The notes: generated by a model from the letters alone, not told the origin. Positions 9,871-21,069 are shown, counted from the first letter of the stretch. The stretch: 64,000 bases of DNA from Larix kaempferi (GCA_027924585.1 BSBM01000361.1:70430501-70494500); one strand, 5' to 3'. Numbers and translations: made by a program.

Positions 9871-10959
9871 CTAAATCTCTGTGGGTTGAGGTGAGTATGA
9901 AAACAGCTCAAAAATCCTAATGCAACCGAGTGTGCAGAAGGAGAGCTAAAAAGCAAGGCACTCAGGCCAACAACCAACTCAAAACACCCACTGCAACAGC
10001 TGTGCTACAATAGGTGGAGTAACAACAAAGATGGTCAGAATACCAACAAGCAGCAGGCTTCCTAGAAAAGAAAAATGGTGGACTCACTAGACCAAGGGAG
10101 GTAAAGGAGCATGCAAACACCTAGCTAAAAGTATTCTGACTTAACTAAACATATCCTCTGCAAGGTGATGAAATCCAAGTCAGACAATATGAGTAGGAAA
10201 GCCAAGTGGCTATGATATCCCCCTACCGGGAGGGATACCGGGTAGTCAATCCTAGAAGAATGGCAACTAAGATACCCCGTTCATGACACGTCCAGAAAGG
10301 TGAATCTGCCGTTTAGTTCGTTGACCGCAATACCCCTATACAGGGATATCCCGCGAACCGCGAAAGGTAGCCCTTCGGTTACTGAATGGAGTGCGGTATT
10401 CCACTCAGGCCTCCGGAACCAGTCTCCCGACTTCAACCCTCCTAAGGGAGAGGCCCTCTGATAAACTGGTCGTGACCGTGCCAAAAAGTACTAGGGGATT
10501 TTGGTTCCCTAGTTGGACAACAACTATGTCTCAAGTGAAATGACCAAGGGGTGTTATTGGAAGCCTATCCCCCTGATCCTACCTAACTACAATGATTCTT
10601 TAGTGTTCCCCAAGTGGGGTTAGAATGTTGGTTTAGTTAGGTACTTTTTAAGGCTCACTTGATTTAATGTGACAGAGTGTGTGCTCGTGAGGTGTTGAAC
10701 CCAAAAACAGAAGTGCCACAAGGGAGGGCAACTTCCAATCTATCAATAATGCTGAAATTGATTCTTTTAATTTGCAAAATTTTCTGAAAATAAAAATACA
10801 GAAATTTTAAAAAGATTCTGTAAAAGGAACAGAAATTATGTTGCAGAAAGGCTGTAAGGAAGTAGGCTGCAGGTGGGACAGAGGGCTGTTCAAATGCAGA
10901 AAATATTGCAGCAAGAGGGGCTGGGCTCAAAAACAGAAAAAGAGCAGAAATCAGACCGC
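9871..10959 (-). other. Leader or LTR part of element E, no gene
   Basis: Between the gag frame and the CpG motif array. A short hairpin CCGAGACATTCTCGG (minus strand) lies at about 9829-9843, next to GGCGCC. I could not identify a primer-binding site with confidence, so the LTR inner end is not placed. No coding frame with known motifs. Confidence 0.45.
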
Positions 10960-11400
10960 GGGTCTGTGGCGGGTCAGAACAGGCCGACCGCGGGTTTGAG
11001 GGCAACAGCGGCGTTCAGGTCGCGGCTATCGGGCCAATAGTTGCAGTCGGGACGCAGGAAACAGAAGACAAGGCACAGTCGGGTCGCGGCTATCGGGCCA
11101 ACAGTTGCAGTCGGGACGCAGGAACAATGGAAAAACAGACAGTCGGGTCGCGGCTAAAAGGCTGACAAGCGCAGTCGGGACGCCCGAAAGAGGCAGAAAG
11201 CCGCAGTCGAGACGCGTGAACAAGGCCGATAGGCGCAGTCAGATCGCGGCAAACAGGCTGGTTAGCCACGGTCAGATCGCAGGTAACAGACTTGAATCCG
11301 CCGACTGAGCGTCGGAAGCAGTCTGAGAGCCACGGTCGGATCGCGGGTAAAGGCCTGAAAGGCGCGGTCGGGACGCGACTGTAGAGGAAAAAGACGCGGT
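10960..11400. repeat. CpG-rich motif array (CAGTCGGGACGC / GGTCGCGGC)
   Basis: Variants of GCAGTCGGGACGC and TCGGGTCGCGGCT recur about every 30-45 bases, at least ten times. GTCGCGGCTATCGGGCCAA occurs near 11021 and near 11083. It lies in the leader/LTR side of element E, and its style (short CpG words, both orientations) is like the array at 2565-2795. Confidence 0.7.
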
Positions 11401-12201
11401 ATGCAGCGGCCGAAAGGGACAGCCGAAAGAAAAAATTTAAAACGGAAACCAGAAATTCGAAAACTAGGGGAGTCGCCAAAACTGTAGCTAGGGTTTTACC
11501 CCTAGCTTGTGCCAATGAGCACCTACTAAGGAGAATGGACTCCTTAGTAGCAGTTCAGTATATTAAACTAATAATGCAATAAACAAAACATTAAATTATT
11601 TCTAATACAAGCATAAAGCATAAACACCAAAATGAAAGAATGTCTTTGTATTGATGTTACCTTGAGTGTCAAGGTTGGTGAAGCCCTTTGCAGTGTCCAA
11701 GAGGATGCTCCAAGCTCCAAGAATGCTCCTTCTCCTTCTCCAATGTTGGGGATGGGCCAAAGGTGGCTCTCAAGGTGAAACTAGTTCAAAGGTGGACTAG
11801 GGTTTCGAGAGAGATTTTGGCAGAGTAAGGGTGCTTGTGATTGTGGATATGGAATAAGGGATCTCCATCACCTATTTATAGTTTTTTGGTGGTGGAGTGC
11901 TGACCCATGGTTTTAGGAAACACATGGTTTTAGGCAGCTGTATAGGGTTTTTTTTTCTCCTTTTCCTCATTATTTTATATTTTTATTCCCTTTTTAGGGG
12001 ATTTTTGCTATTTTTGGAGGAAAAGGGGGTTTTTTAGCCTTTTTTAGGCTATTTTGATGGTTTTTTGGCCTTTTGGAGGCATTTTAGGCCTTTTGGAGGC
12101 TTTTTAATGGGTTTTTTTGGGATTTTTAATGGAAATATGGTAGGAAAATGGACAAATGAGTCATGTAGTGTGGTAAATGAGCTAGTGAGCACTTTTTGGG
12201 T
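11401..12201 (-). repeat. 5' LTR start region of element E
   Basis: Ends on the plus strand in TGTTAACA at 12194-12201, i.e. starts TGTTAACACCC on the minus strand, directly abutting the broken RT frame of element D. Contains a TATA box at 11873-11880 and T/G-rich runs with repeats of GGCCTTTTGGAGGC near 12070-12105. The inner end of the LTR is not defined. Confidence 0.6.
11873..11880 (-). promoter_or_regulatory. TATA box of element E LTR
   Basis: TATAAATA on the minus strand, about 320 bases inside the LTR start, oriented toward gag. Position and sequence fit a plant LTR core promoter. Confidence 0.6.
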
Positions 12202-12202
12202 G

Positions 12203-14010
12203 TTAACAGATATCATCAAAGAATACCAGAATGAATTTCCGCAAGTAGGGTTGAAATATTTTATTCATTAAGGCCTGGAATGTGGAAGGAGCATTAGTGA
12301 GGCCAAAGGGCATGACCAAAAACTCATAATGGCCATCATGTGTGTGGAAAGCTGTTTTAGGGATATCATCCTCATGAACCCGAATTTGATGATACCTAGA
12401 ACGAAGATCCAACTTGGAGAAAAAGTGAGCCCCATGAAGCTCATCAAGAAGCTCATCAACAATAGGAATTGGAAACTTATCCTTGATGGTGAGGTGATTA
12501 AGTGCTCGGAAGTCAATGCAGAGGGGCCATGACCCATCATTTTTGGGGACAAGAATAACTGGAGAAGAAAAGGAACTAGTGCTTGGGTGAATAATATCTT
12601 GCTTTAATAAGTCCCGAACGAGCATTTCAATCTCCATTTTTTGGTGAAATGGGTAGCAATAGGGCCTGATTTTGGGAGGAACACTACCAGGAAGGAGCTG
12701 AATACGATGGTCTTTTGGCCTGGAAGGTGGCAATCCCACTGGTTCAGCAAAAACACCTGTATATCGATCCAGAATTTGTTGTAGATCCAAAGGAGTAGTG
12801 GAGACCACTGAAGGTTGCATCTTAATGGAATGGAGCTGAGCGATGACACCATGTGAATTCTTCTTGAGGAGTTTCTCCATGCGATGTGAACTGATGATGC
12901 TGAGAGAATTTGGTTGTAATCCTGTCAAGGTGTGTTTTTGGCCACTGAGGGAAAACTGCATCCAAAGTTCAGCAAAATCCCATAAGAGAGGGCCAAGTGT
13001 GCGTAGCCATTGAGCGCCCAAAACCACATCACATCTGCCTAAGGTCAAGGCAAACATGTCAGAGCACAAGGTATAATCTCCCATAGAGATATGCACATTT
13101 TGACACTTCCCTTTGCAAGGCAAGGTGCCCCCATTGGCAACCATGACTTCAAAGTTGGAGCAAGGATGGATAAAACAATCAGCTTGTTTGGCGATCTGAG
13201 GGTCAATGAAATTCTGAGTGCTACCAGAATCAATGAGTATTGTAAGAGGAAGCTTCTTGAAGTAACCCCTGACCCGCATTGTTTGGGGGGTGGTGATTCC
13301 AGCTAAATCATGGAGAGAGATCTCTGGCTAGTCATCCTGAGACGGAGGGTCAGTAAGCGGTTCCTGAATGTCGACCGGAGCATCCAGTGTTTCTGGATCT
13401 TCATCATCGATTTCAGAGGCAGGAAGAGAATCAAAATCCAAGAGATAAAGCTTTTGTTGAACACATCTATGTCCCAGAGTGAATTTCTCATCACAATTAT
13501 AGCAAAGCCCCTTTTCTCTACGTGCTTGCGTCTCTATTTCAAACAAACGCTTGATAGGAGTTGGTCAAGGAGCCTGCGGTATAGGTGGTCGTTGAGAACC
13601 CATATTTCAGAAGGGAACAAAAGTGGGCTTGGAGCGTTGTTGGGATGCAATCTTGTCTTCCGCCAACTTAGCCAACCCTAGGGCTTCCATCATTGTGTTG
13701 GGACAGAACATTTTGACCTCAGAGCAGATGGCATCCTTTAGACCACTGATAAAACAACTCTGCTAAAAGTCATTAGACAATCCTTCGGTGTGGTTGGCTA
13801 GATTCTAAAATTCGGTTTGATACTCTCTCACAGTGCCAATTTCGCGAAGTTTAGTGAGGGCTCCTGTGAAGTCATCAAAAGCACTAGGACCAAATCATTG
13901 CAAAAGGAGTTGGCAAAAGTCTAGCCATTTGGGCTCTAGATGAGCCTTGATGTACCAACAGTACCATTGAAGAGCTTCCTATTCCAAATGAAAGGATGCC
14001 AGTGGAACTT
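12203..14010 (-). pseudogene. Gag-protease-RT of element D, decayed and truncated
   Basis: The gag part (about 13550-14010) reads as a typical chromovirus gag (for example FDDFTGALTKLREIGTVREY) but has several stops. A zinc knuckle CYNCDEKFTLGHRC follows near 13490-13450. A TAG at 13328-13330 then breaks the frame, and the same frame continues from 13279 with a protease (D17 of that segment in [12 protein letters not shown]). RT follows with [35 protein letters not shown] and VFFDDI. The frame ends in the catalytic FFDD motif at the junction with element E. The knuckle form and RT resemble Reina/Tekay-type chromoviruses. The protein is not functional because of stops and truncation. Confidence 0.85.
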
Positions 14011-14159
14011 TGTTGACATCAAAAGTATTGTGTAGACATAAAAATAGACAAATGTGGGATTTCGGGCTTTGCGAAGGGGAATTGGGGATAGGGTCCTCAG
14101 GAATGAAATATGAAGAATGGAATGATAGGGGTTCTCCGAAAATTTCAAGGGAAACAGAG

Positions 14160-14736
14160 TGAAAAGAAGGGAGATATGGAGAAAAAACTGAATTTTTTTT
14201 TATTTTTTCCAGACTAGAGCGGCTACAGCTCGGAAGGGATCTAAAATGGCACCGACGGCTGGATTTGGAATGGCTTGCAAAATGGATTTGAACGACTGGA
14301 TCTAAAACGGCGCAGCAATGATCGACAACAGTTCAGCTGAAAATAGATATGGACCCCAGGTATGTGCGGCTTCCTAACAGTTCAAGGGTTTCACTCGGCC
14401 ACCAATGCTGTCTGACGGTTTGCATATTGGGGAAGTACCCCTCACTCCACGGCTCAGGTAAAACTGATAACCGCTTTGCCACAAACGACAACTCTTGGTT
14501 TACCTCATGGGTGGGAACTAGTCAATCAGGTAGGTGTCGTTGCCCTTTTCGTTGGAAGGTCCTCTTAATGGGCCAGCTACTTCGGGGTTCCTGTGGTACT
14601 CCTCACAATGAGTTTTAGGGCTTATGCCCAAGTACTTCCCACAGTTAAGCAGATAGGGATTATTCCCAAATCCGAACCTGCAACATATGCGAAAAAAAAA
14701 TTTGGCAGAAATTTCACCTAGCGAGCCCAAGAAAGT
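14160..14736 (-). other. Leader of element D, no gene
   Basis: Between gag and the primer-binding site. Short unrelated frames only; contains a poly-A/T run near 14190. Confidence 0.5.
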
Positions 14737-14748
14737 GCTCTGATACCA
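14737..14748 (-). other. Primer-binding site of element D
   Basis: On the minus strand TGGTATCAGAGC, complementary to the 3' end of plant initiator-Met tRNA, two bases from the LTR. Confidence 0.85.
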
Positions 14749-14750
14749 GA

Positions 14751-15101
14751 TGTGATGCACCTGCAATAATTAATTAATAAGAATATGCGAAATAGCAGAA
14801 ATGAAAGAACTCAGAATCACTTTTATATTGATCACAGGCCACTTCGAGGGGGAAACCCCCTATGAGCAAGCTCAATACAAATAACTTCACGGTGCCCTCA
14901 TAGGTCTCAACACACACTTATATACTAAGTCTAGGCACCAATACTATGGGTCGAAACCATGGGCCACTACAAACTATGGATCAACAATACTACGAGCGAC
15001 TTACAAAGCATATGCACCAACAACAATAACATAAACTATTGATCAACAAATACTACAGGACGACTTACAAAGCATATGCGTCCAACAACAATATACTAAC
15101 A
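14751..15101 (-). repeat. 5' LTR of element D (351 bp)
   Basis: Plus strand starts TGTGATGCACC next to the primer-binding site and ends CTAACA where the copia A2 reading frame resumes. An internal duplication has CGACTTACAAAGCATATGC at about 14997 and 15061. The partner LTR is outside the window. Confidence 0.7.
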
Positions 15102-15102
15102 A

Positions 15103-15235
15103 AGTAAAGACATGGGTTCCTAACAATGAGCAGATTGCAGATGTGTTGACGAAGCCACTAGCCAGAGTGAAGTTCGAGTACTTCAGAGAGAGGCTTGGTG
15201 TTTTTCAGATTGACGACACTTTGAGGAAGAAGTGA
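15103..15235 (+). pseudogene. C-terminal end of copia RNase H (A2)
   Basis: Reads NNEQIADVLTKPLARVKFEY and then FRERLGVFQIDD, ending LRKK and a TGA stop. This is the standard end of copia pol and is close to the matching end in element A (PLSKVMFEYFRERLGVLQIE). Truncated at its start by the LTR of element D. Confidence 0.85.
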
Positions 15236-15350
15236 TGGAGACATTTGCTGAAGCCATTCCAAGCATGGTGGAAGGAGGATCCTTCACATGGCTATGGATA
15301 TAAGCATTGGATGATGAGCATTAGGATGATGTTCTAGTTTTTGCTCTATA

Positions 15351-15790
15351 TGATCAGTTGGATCATTTATGTATGTATGCATCATGTTGGATGTTGGATA
15401 TGATCAGTTGGACCATCTATGTATGTATGCATCATGTTGGATGTTGTATATGATCAATTGGATCATTTATGTATGTATGCATCATGTTGGATGCTTGGAC
15501 CATGTATCTGTATATGAATCAGGTGGATACATTGTATGATCAGGTAGATCATGTATGCTGATGGATACATTGTGTAGATCATGTATCTATGTATGTATCA
15601 GGTAGATACATTGTATATGATGATATGTATCAAGTAGATACTTGGTATGCATTAGGTGGATGCATTGTATGATCAAGATGATCATGGATGACAAGCTTTA
15701 GGATGTTGCTCCAGATGACATGCATCAGGATGATGCAGTGATGATGATCAGGATGATCATGTCTACATTAGGGTGATGTATGGTGAGTAC
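15351..15790. repeat. 50-bp tandem repeat and degenerate GATCA-rich extension
   Basis: GTATGTATGCATCATGTTGG recurs at 15371, 15421 and 15471 (period 50). From 15500 to about 15790 the pattern decays into irregular copies of (T)ATGATCA and AGGTGGATAC words. Noncoding 3' untranslated region of A2. Confidence 0.8.
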
Positions 15791-15879
15791 CAGGTGGATA
15801 CTCTGTGGACGTCAACAGGTTGTGCAGATGAGCATGTAAGTAGACCTAGGAGATCTGGACAGGATGAAAGAGGCCTCAG

Positions 15880-16460
15880 ATGCTCTTTCGAGGCATTGCT
15901 CTGGTAGGACATATAATAGTGCCCTGGGAGATTTGCAGATACTCTTGTTAGGTTTTGCCGCTGGCATATAATAGCTCCCTGGGATATTTAGCAAATGATC
16001 TTGTGAGGTTTTGTCCTATGGCATGTAATTTGTCCTTGAGAGATTCGGCAGGTAGGGCTATGTGCTCATAACAGCCTGGGATTCTCTTGCAAGGTTTTTC
16101 CATTACCACATGTAATATTCTCCTGGGAGATCCGACGGGTAGAGCTATGCTCTCGTAACATCCTGGGATGCTTCATCTAGGTTTTGTGGTGGACCACATG
16201 TAATGTGCTCCTGGGAGATCCGATAGGTAGAGCTGTGTGCTCGTAACAGCCTGGGATGCTTCAGCCAGGTTTTGTGGTGAGATCACATGTAATGTGCTCT
16301 TGGGAGATCCGACAGGTAGAGCTGAGTGCTTGTAATAGCCTGGGATGCTTCAGCCAAGTTTTGTGACGCGTCACATGTAATATGCTCATGGGAGATCCGA
16401 CAAGTAGAGCTATGTGCTCGTAACAGCCTAGGATGCTATAGCCAGGTTTCGTGACGCACG
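15880..16460. repeat. 88-89-bp minisatellite in the 3' region of A2
   Basis: GGGAGATCC lies at 16125, 16213, 16302 and 16390 (periods 88, 89, 88), with more diverged copies before. Each unit carries GTAGAGCT, GCTCGTAACAGCCTGGGATG and AGGTTTTGT. The units are the reverse complement of those in element A (18773-19216), so the array is a family feature. Confidence 0.85.
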
Positions 16461-16711
16461 TAATAAGTCCTGAGGATTCCACATTATGGCCAATGATAAT
16501 GAAGACCTGCAAGTGGTGGGTCTACACCCAATATGAAAAAAGACTGGTTCTGTAGAACTTCCTATGACGAGTATATTCAGAGATTGATTGAGATAGCAGT
16601 AGGAGTGATGATGACGTTGATTCAAGGACGATCATTCGCTCATGATGAGCTAGAGAAGAAGACTTGTGCCATCAGAACTATGTCAAGAAATACCTTCCTA
16701 GTTAAGAGGGG
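16461..16711 (+). other. Spacer to the polypurine tract of A2
   Basis: No recognised gene. Ends with the purine tract next to the LTR. Confidence 0.5.
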
Positions 16712-17401
16712 TTATTGATGTATATGTAACTTTGGAATGTATTTCAGATATGTATATTGTACTCCTATAGCGATGGTATTATTCCTCTATAGGGAAGTGT
16801 TTGTATTCTTATAGAGATGTTATTATTCCTCTATATGAAAGTGTCATCATTTATATTGTAAGTGTCATAACTTATACTTGATGGGTTATTACACCACCTT
16901 ATTGGGGTCGGCCTTGTATAAGTCATGTGGATCGAAGGGTTATTAGACCACCCTATTGGGGGTCGTCCATGTGGGTCAAAGGGTTATTAGACCACCCTAT
17001 TGGGGGTTAGCCCAGTTAGCATTATGTTATGTGGTTGAGTTAAGGCCGACCTAGTAAAGGTTATTAGGCAATTCAAGTCAAGTATAAATAGAGTGCGGGA
17101 GGCACTCTATTTGATCATTATATTCTCTCTCACACTCTCGCGAGAGTGGCGCACTTGTGGAGGAGGAGAAGCTATTGCTAGGAGATGTCTATCTCTTATG
17201 ATTGGGTTGTATCATTGCTCTATCTATCTCTGAGGAAGTTATTAGGGTTTTTCACCTTTATGGTTTTACCCAAGTAAACTCTGTGTCTCTTGTGTGCTTG
17301 CATTATTGTGTCCATGATTGATATGGTGTAGATATGCTATACATGTTGTTCTCTTAGTTAAGATCCTAGATCAGATTGAAGTAAATTCTGAAAAATTAAC
17401 A
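16712..17401 (+). repeat. 3' LTR of A2 (about 690 bp)
   Basis: Starts TTATTGATGTATATGTAAC (first bases mutated from TG) and ends GAAAAATTAACA. Aligns by eye over its length with the LTR of element A in reverse complement, including GTTCTCTTAGTTAAGATCCT near the end. Contains three GGGTTATTA...CACC units near 16880-17000. Confidence 0.8.
17083..17090 (+). promoter_or_regulatory. TATA box of A2 LTR
   Basis: TATAAATA followed by GAGTGCGGGAGG; the same place as in the LTRs of element A. Confidence 0.6.
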
Positions 17402-17708
17402 AAACAAACTTACACACCTCTTGGTCTTGGAACACCACACCCCCTCTCCCTCTATAACTAATATTCCCCCTTTCTCTCTCTCACACACATCCACACATCT
17501 GCACACCCTCTAAAACAATTCCTTTGTTTCCCTCCCTCCCTCCAAAACCCTTTCTCTCTTCCCCCCTCCCTCCCTCTCCTTCTACCTCCATGTATTCCAT
17601 CCTATCACTCACTACATCCCTCAATTTCTCCCCCTACCTTCTTTCTCCACCTTCAATCCTTCATCCCTCCTTCATCTCTCCATCTTTATCTCCATTCCTT
17701 AATATCCA

Positions 17709-17772
<64 letters not shown>

Positions 17773-17847
17773 AATCCCTCATCTCTATCCCTCGATGTAA
17801 CCATCCTTGACCATCCTTCATTTCCCTAAATCCGTACTCTTTCATTG
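17402..17847. repeat. Pyrimidine-rich low-complexity DNA with (CT)n(CA)n microsatellite
   Basis: Runs of CTCCCT and CTCT words. A perfect (CT)n at about 17709-17734 passes into (CA)n at 17735-17768. The last five bases, CATTG at 17843-17847, are the left target duplication of element A. Similar pyrimidine-rich DNA resumes at 38642, showing this was one locus before A inserted. Open frames here are low-complexity artefacts. Confidence 0.85.
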
Positions 17848-18476
17848 TGTTAGTTTTTCATCATTTAATTCAATATGATCTAGGATCTTAACTAAGAGAA
17901 CAACATCTACATCATATCAAACACAAGACACAAGAGACACAAAGCATTTCACCGGGGAAAACCAAGAAGGTGAAAAACCCTGGAACTTCCTCGGAGATAG
18001 AATGAGCACCAATACAAGACCCCAAAACAAGAGATATTCTCCTAGCAGCTTCTCCTCCTCCACTTGTGTGCACTCCTCCTCTCTCTCACTAATGTGAAGT
18101 GAGTGAGTGTGTGAAATGGATAAATAGAGAGGTGCTCCTCTCTATTTATACTTTACCTTTACTTTCCTTTTACTCTAACTGGGCCGACCTCTCTTAAGAG
18201 AGTTTAATAACCCATTACCACTTGTCATTGGGTCGAGCCCACTAGGGTGGTCTAATAACCCTTTAACTGATACAAGGCCAACCCCACCAAGGTGGTCTAA
18301 TAACCCATCAAGTATAAGTTACGACACTTACAATATGACTTGCAACACTTGAAAATACAAATGACGACACTTCCAATCAGAGAAATAATACATATCCATT
18401 GGGGATACAATAAAGTACAAATGTAATACATACAATATACAAGTGAATATCTTCCAAAGTTACAAATACATCAACA
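17848..18476 (-). repeat. 3' LTR of element A (629 bp)
   Basis: Plus strand begins TGTTAGTTTTTCATC and ends ATACATCAACA. Next to it CTCCCTCTT (minus strand AAGAGGGAG) is the polypurine tract. A TATA box TATAAATA (minus) lies at 18143-18150. Confidence 0.9.
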
Positions 18477-18485
18477 CTCCCTCTT
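18477..18485 (-). other. Polypurine tract of element A
   Basis: AAGAGGGAG on the minus strand abutting the 3' LTR; primes plus-strand DNA synthesis in this element class. Confidence 0.75.
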
Positions 18486-18772
18486 AACTAGGAAGGTATT
18501 CTCTTGACATAAGTCATCAATACATATAAGAACAAGTATTCAATACTGGAGCTCAATCATCATCACTGGATCACAGATCATCATCGTCATTGCTGCTATA
18601 CTCGTCATCTCGATCATTGGTGCTCTCTCTCAATTATTCTTGTCATAGGAATTTGTACAGAGCCAACCCTTTGTCATGTTGGATGTAGGCCTAGCCTCCA
18701 TTTAGGTCTTTATCATCTCTGCAAGCAGCCCATACTATGGAATCTTAAGACTGATTATGTGCATCTACAAAA
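18486..18772 (-). other. 3' untranslated spacer of element A
   Basis: ATCATC-rich sequence with no coding frame of known type. Confidence 0.5.
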
Positions 18773-19216
18773 CCTCGAAAGAGCATCCCAGGACTGATTA
18801 CGAGCTTACTGCTCAACCTATATGATCTCCCAGGGCTAAATTACATGCAAACTTTGCAAAACCTCGAAAGAGCATCTTAGGACCGATTATGAGCTTACTG
18901 CTCAACCTATAAGATCTCCTAGGACTAAATTACATGCGACCAAGCAAAACCTCGAAAGAGCATTCCAGGACTGATTACAAGCTTCTTGCTCAAACTATAG
19001 GATCTCCTAGGACTACATTACATGCTTAACATGCAAAACCTCGAAAGAGCATCCCAAGACTGATTACGAGCTTCCTGCTCAACCTATAGGATCTTCCAGG
19101 GCTACGTTACATGCTTACCAGGAAAAACCTCGAAAGAGCATCCTAGGACTGATTATGAGCTTCCTTCTCAACCTATAGGATCTCCTAGGACTACATTAGA
19201 TGCCACTACACAACCT
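18773..19216. repeat. 88-89-bp minisatellite in the 3' region of element A
   Basis: CCTCGAAAGAGCAT-type units start at 18773, 18862, 18950, 19039 and 19128 (periods 89, 88, 89, 89). Homologous, in reverse complement, to the array of A2. Confidence 0.9.
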
Positions 19217-19438
19217 GCCACATATCCACAGCCTTGCAGTATCATACTGATACTCATGATCAACCTAATCATCGTTTCATAGAGCATCATGCTGATGCTC
19301 ATGATAATACTAATCATCATCATATAGAACAGCATCTGGAGCATCGTCCCGATGTTCATCACACAGTACTTACATCCATAGCCATGGGGAGGACCCTCCT
19401 ACCAGCATGATTGGAATGGATCTAACATATTTTTCCCA

Positions 19439-20836
19439 TCACCTCCTCCTGGAAGTATCTTCAATCTGAAGAACACCAAGCCTCTCTCTGAAGTACTCAA
19501 ACATCACCTTGGATAGTGGTTTGGTCAACACATATTCTATCTGCTTGTCCGTTGCAACATACAGGAGCTTCACTGCTCCTCTTTGCACCATATCCTGGAT
19601 ATAGTGATACTTGATCTCAATGTGCTTCGACTTGTCATGGAACACCAAGTTCTCAGACAACTTCAGACAACTCTGGTTGTCACAGAAGATACAAGTAGCA
19701 TCCAACTGGAGATCAAACAAATAAGATAGTATCTTCTTTAGCCATACTACCTCACAACTAGCCGAAAAAGCTGTGACATAGTCTGCTTCGGCTATACTCA
19801 GTATTACGCAGGATTGCTTCCTGCTAAACCAAGAGATCACACATGATCCCATACTGAAGCAGCACCCCGAAGTGCTCTTCCTATCTATAGAATTGCCTAC
19901 CCAATCTGAATCAACATAACCCTTCAGGCTAACCTTTTGATTTGCATCATACTTGAGCCCATAATCATCCATACCCTTCAGGTACCTCAGAATATGCATT
20001 ACAGAAATCAAGTGAACATGTCTAGGATCCATCAGAAACTGGCTCAAAGTGTTCACAACAAAGAAAATATTTGGTCTCGTTCTCATCACAAACATCAAGG
20101 ACCCAATCATATGACAATACATCATGGCATCAACTGAATATGATGAATCATCACTCAATAGATTCAAGTTTGATGCCATAGGTGTGGCCATGGCCTTCGT
20201 TCCATCATCCTGAACCACTTCAGGATCTCTACTGCATACTTCCCTTGTCCAAGGAAGATTCCATCTGCACTCTGCCACACCTCCATACCTAGAAAGTAAT
20301 GCATCATACCCAAGTCCTTCATATTGAACTCGATAGCAAGCTTCCTCTTCGCATCAGCAATCAATCCATCCTCACTTGTCACAAACAGGTCATCTACATA
20401 CAGTAGGAGTATCATTGGATTTCCTTCCTCAACCTTGTAGTAAAGGTTGGAATCCGCTTTACTCTTGGTAAAGCCCAAACTAGTCAGGAAGCTATCAATC
20501 CTGCCGTACCATGTCATGGGTGATTGTTTTAAACCGTACAATGCTTTCTTTAATTTGCACACATGTGACTCCCTGTCATGTGTCTCAAATGCAAGTGGCT
20601 ACTCCAGACACACTTCCTCTTCGACTACACTATTCAAGAAAGTTGTCTTGACATCCATCTGGTATCTCTTCCACTTCATTACTGCATCCAGAGCAAGTAC
20701 TGTTCTAATGGAAGTGTATCTGGCTACAAGTGAAAAAGTTTCTTCATAATCTATCCCTTCTTTCTAGGAGAAGCCACGAGCCACAAATATTGCCTTGTAT
20801 TTCTCTATGCTACCATCTGCACGATGCTTGATCTTG
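19439..20836 (-). pseudogene. RT and RNase H of element A, broken
   Basis: Minus-strand copia pol. The RT part (about 20836-20200) includes KKALYGLKQSPMTWYGRID and the catalytic LLLYVDDLFVTS. The RNase H part has YVDSDWVGNSIDRKSTSG, SIAEADYVT and DNQSCLKLSEN, and ends ERLGVLQIEDTSRRR. A frame change near 20200 separates the two parts, and stops occur before 20562. RT continues on the other side of the nested elements at 35187-35380. The enzyme would copy element RNA and remove it from the hybrid; this copy is inactive. Confidence 0.9.
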
Positions 20837-20841
20837 TAGAT

Positions 20842-21069
20842 TGTTAAGATTTAATATGCTAAGACTGAAAATAGCAGCAATGCATTCCATTTCACAATAA
20901 TAGCATATACAGGATCACTGAAGAAACAAAAAGCACAGCATAAACACAAGAGACACAGATTTATCCTGGGAAACCCTCATGGGGTAGAAAACCCAGCAAA
21001 TCTTCCTCAATATAGATGACCAACAATATACAAAGATGCAAACCAAAGACATGAACTCCTCCTCCACCA
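20842..21069 (-). repeat. Truncated outer LTR of element B
   Basis: Matches the first about 230 bases (plus-strand order) of the two full LTRs, up to CTCCTCCACCA, then switches to leader sequence that otherwise begins near 28518. The last bases (ACCA) are shared by both parents, as expected for a microhomology deletion. Confidence 0.85.

Larger units (their letters stand above)
1..12201 (-). mobile_element. Element E: non-autonomous Tat-like Ty3/gypsy element, left end not in window
   Basis: Read on the minus strand from the right: a terminal TGTTAACACCC at 12201, a TATA box, a CpG-rich motif array, a long gag-protease frame, a pre-RT linker, an extra RNase H, then a gene in the opposite direction. 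No RT catalytic motif and no integrase were found between protease and RNase H. The right boundary is firm because the RT frame of element D breaks exactly at 12202. I found no second LTR copy at 1-2800, so the left end is probably outside the window and the extent below about 2800 is inferred. The Tat lineage is inferred from the additional plant-type RNase H and the antisense gene downstream of pol, both known for that lineage. Confidence 0.6.
12202..15101 (-). mobile_element. Element D: chromovirus-like Ty3/gypsy element, truncated by insertion of E
   Basis: From the right: 5' LTR 14751-15101, initiator-Met primer-binding site 14737-14748, leader, gag, zinc knuckle, protease and RT up to the FFDD motif, where element E begins. 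The rest of RT, RNase H and integrase would lie beyond the left end of E, outside this window. D interrupts copia element A2 at 15101/15102. Confidence 0.8.
15102..17401 (+). mobile_element. Element A2: 3' part of a copia element, plus strand
   Basis: Same family as element A at 17848-38641, but inverted. It keeps the pol C-terminus, the minisatellite 3' untranslated region, the polypurine tract and the 3' LTR. The 5' part was separated by insertion of D (with E inside it) and lies outside the window. The polypurine tract is GTTAAGAGGGG, just before 16712. Confidence 0.8.

Noticed and set aside
10441-10475. Primer-binding site for element E at TTTATCAGAGG (minus)
   Set aside because: It lacks the TGG start and is not next to a TG...CA border.
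17524-17829. Protein-coding frame rich in Ser/Pro/Leu
   Set aside because: Arises from pyrimidine-rich DNA and the CT/CA microsatellite.
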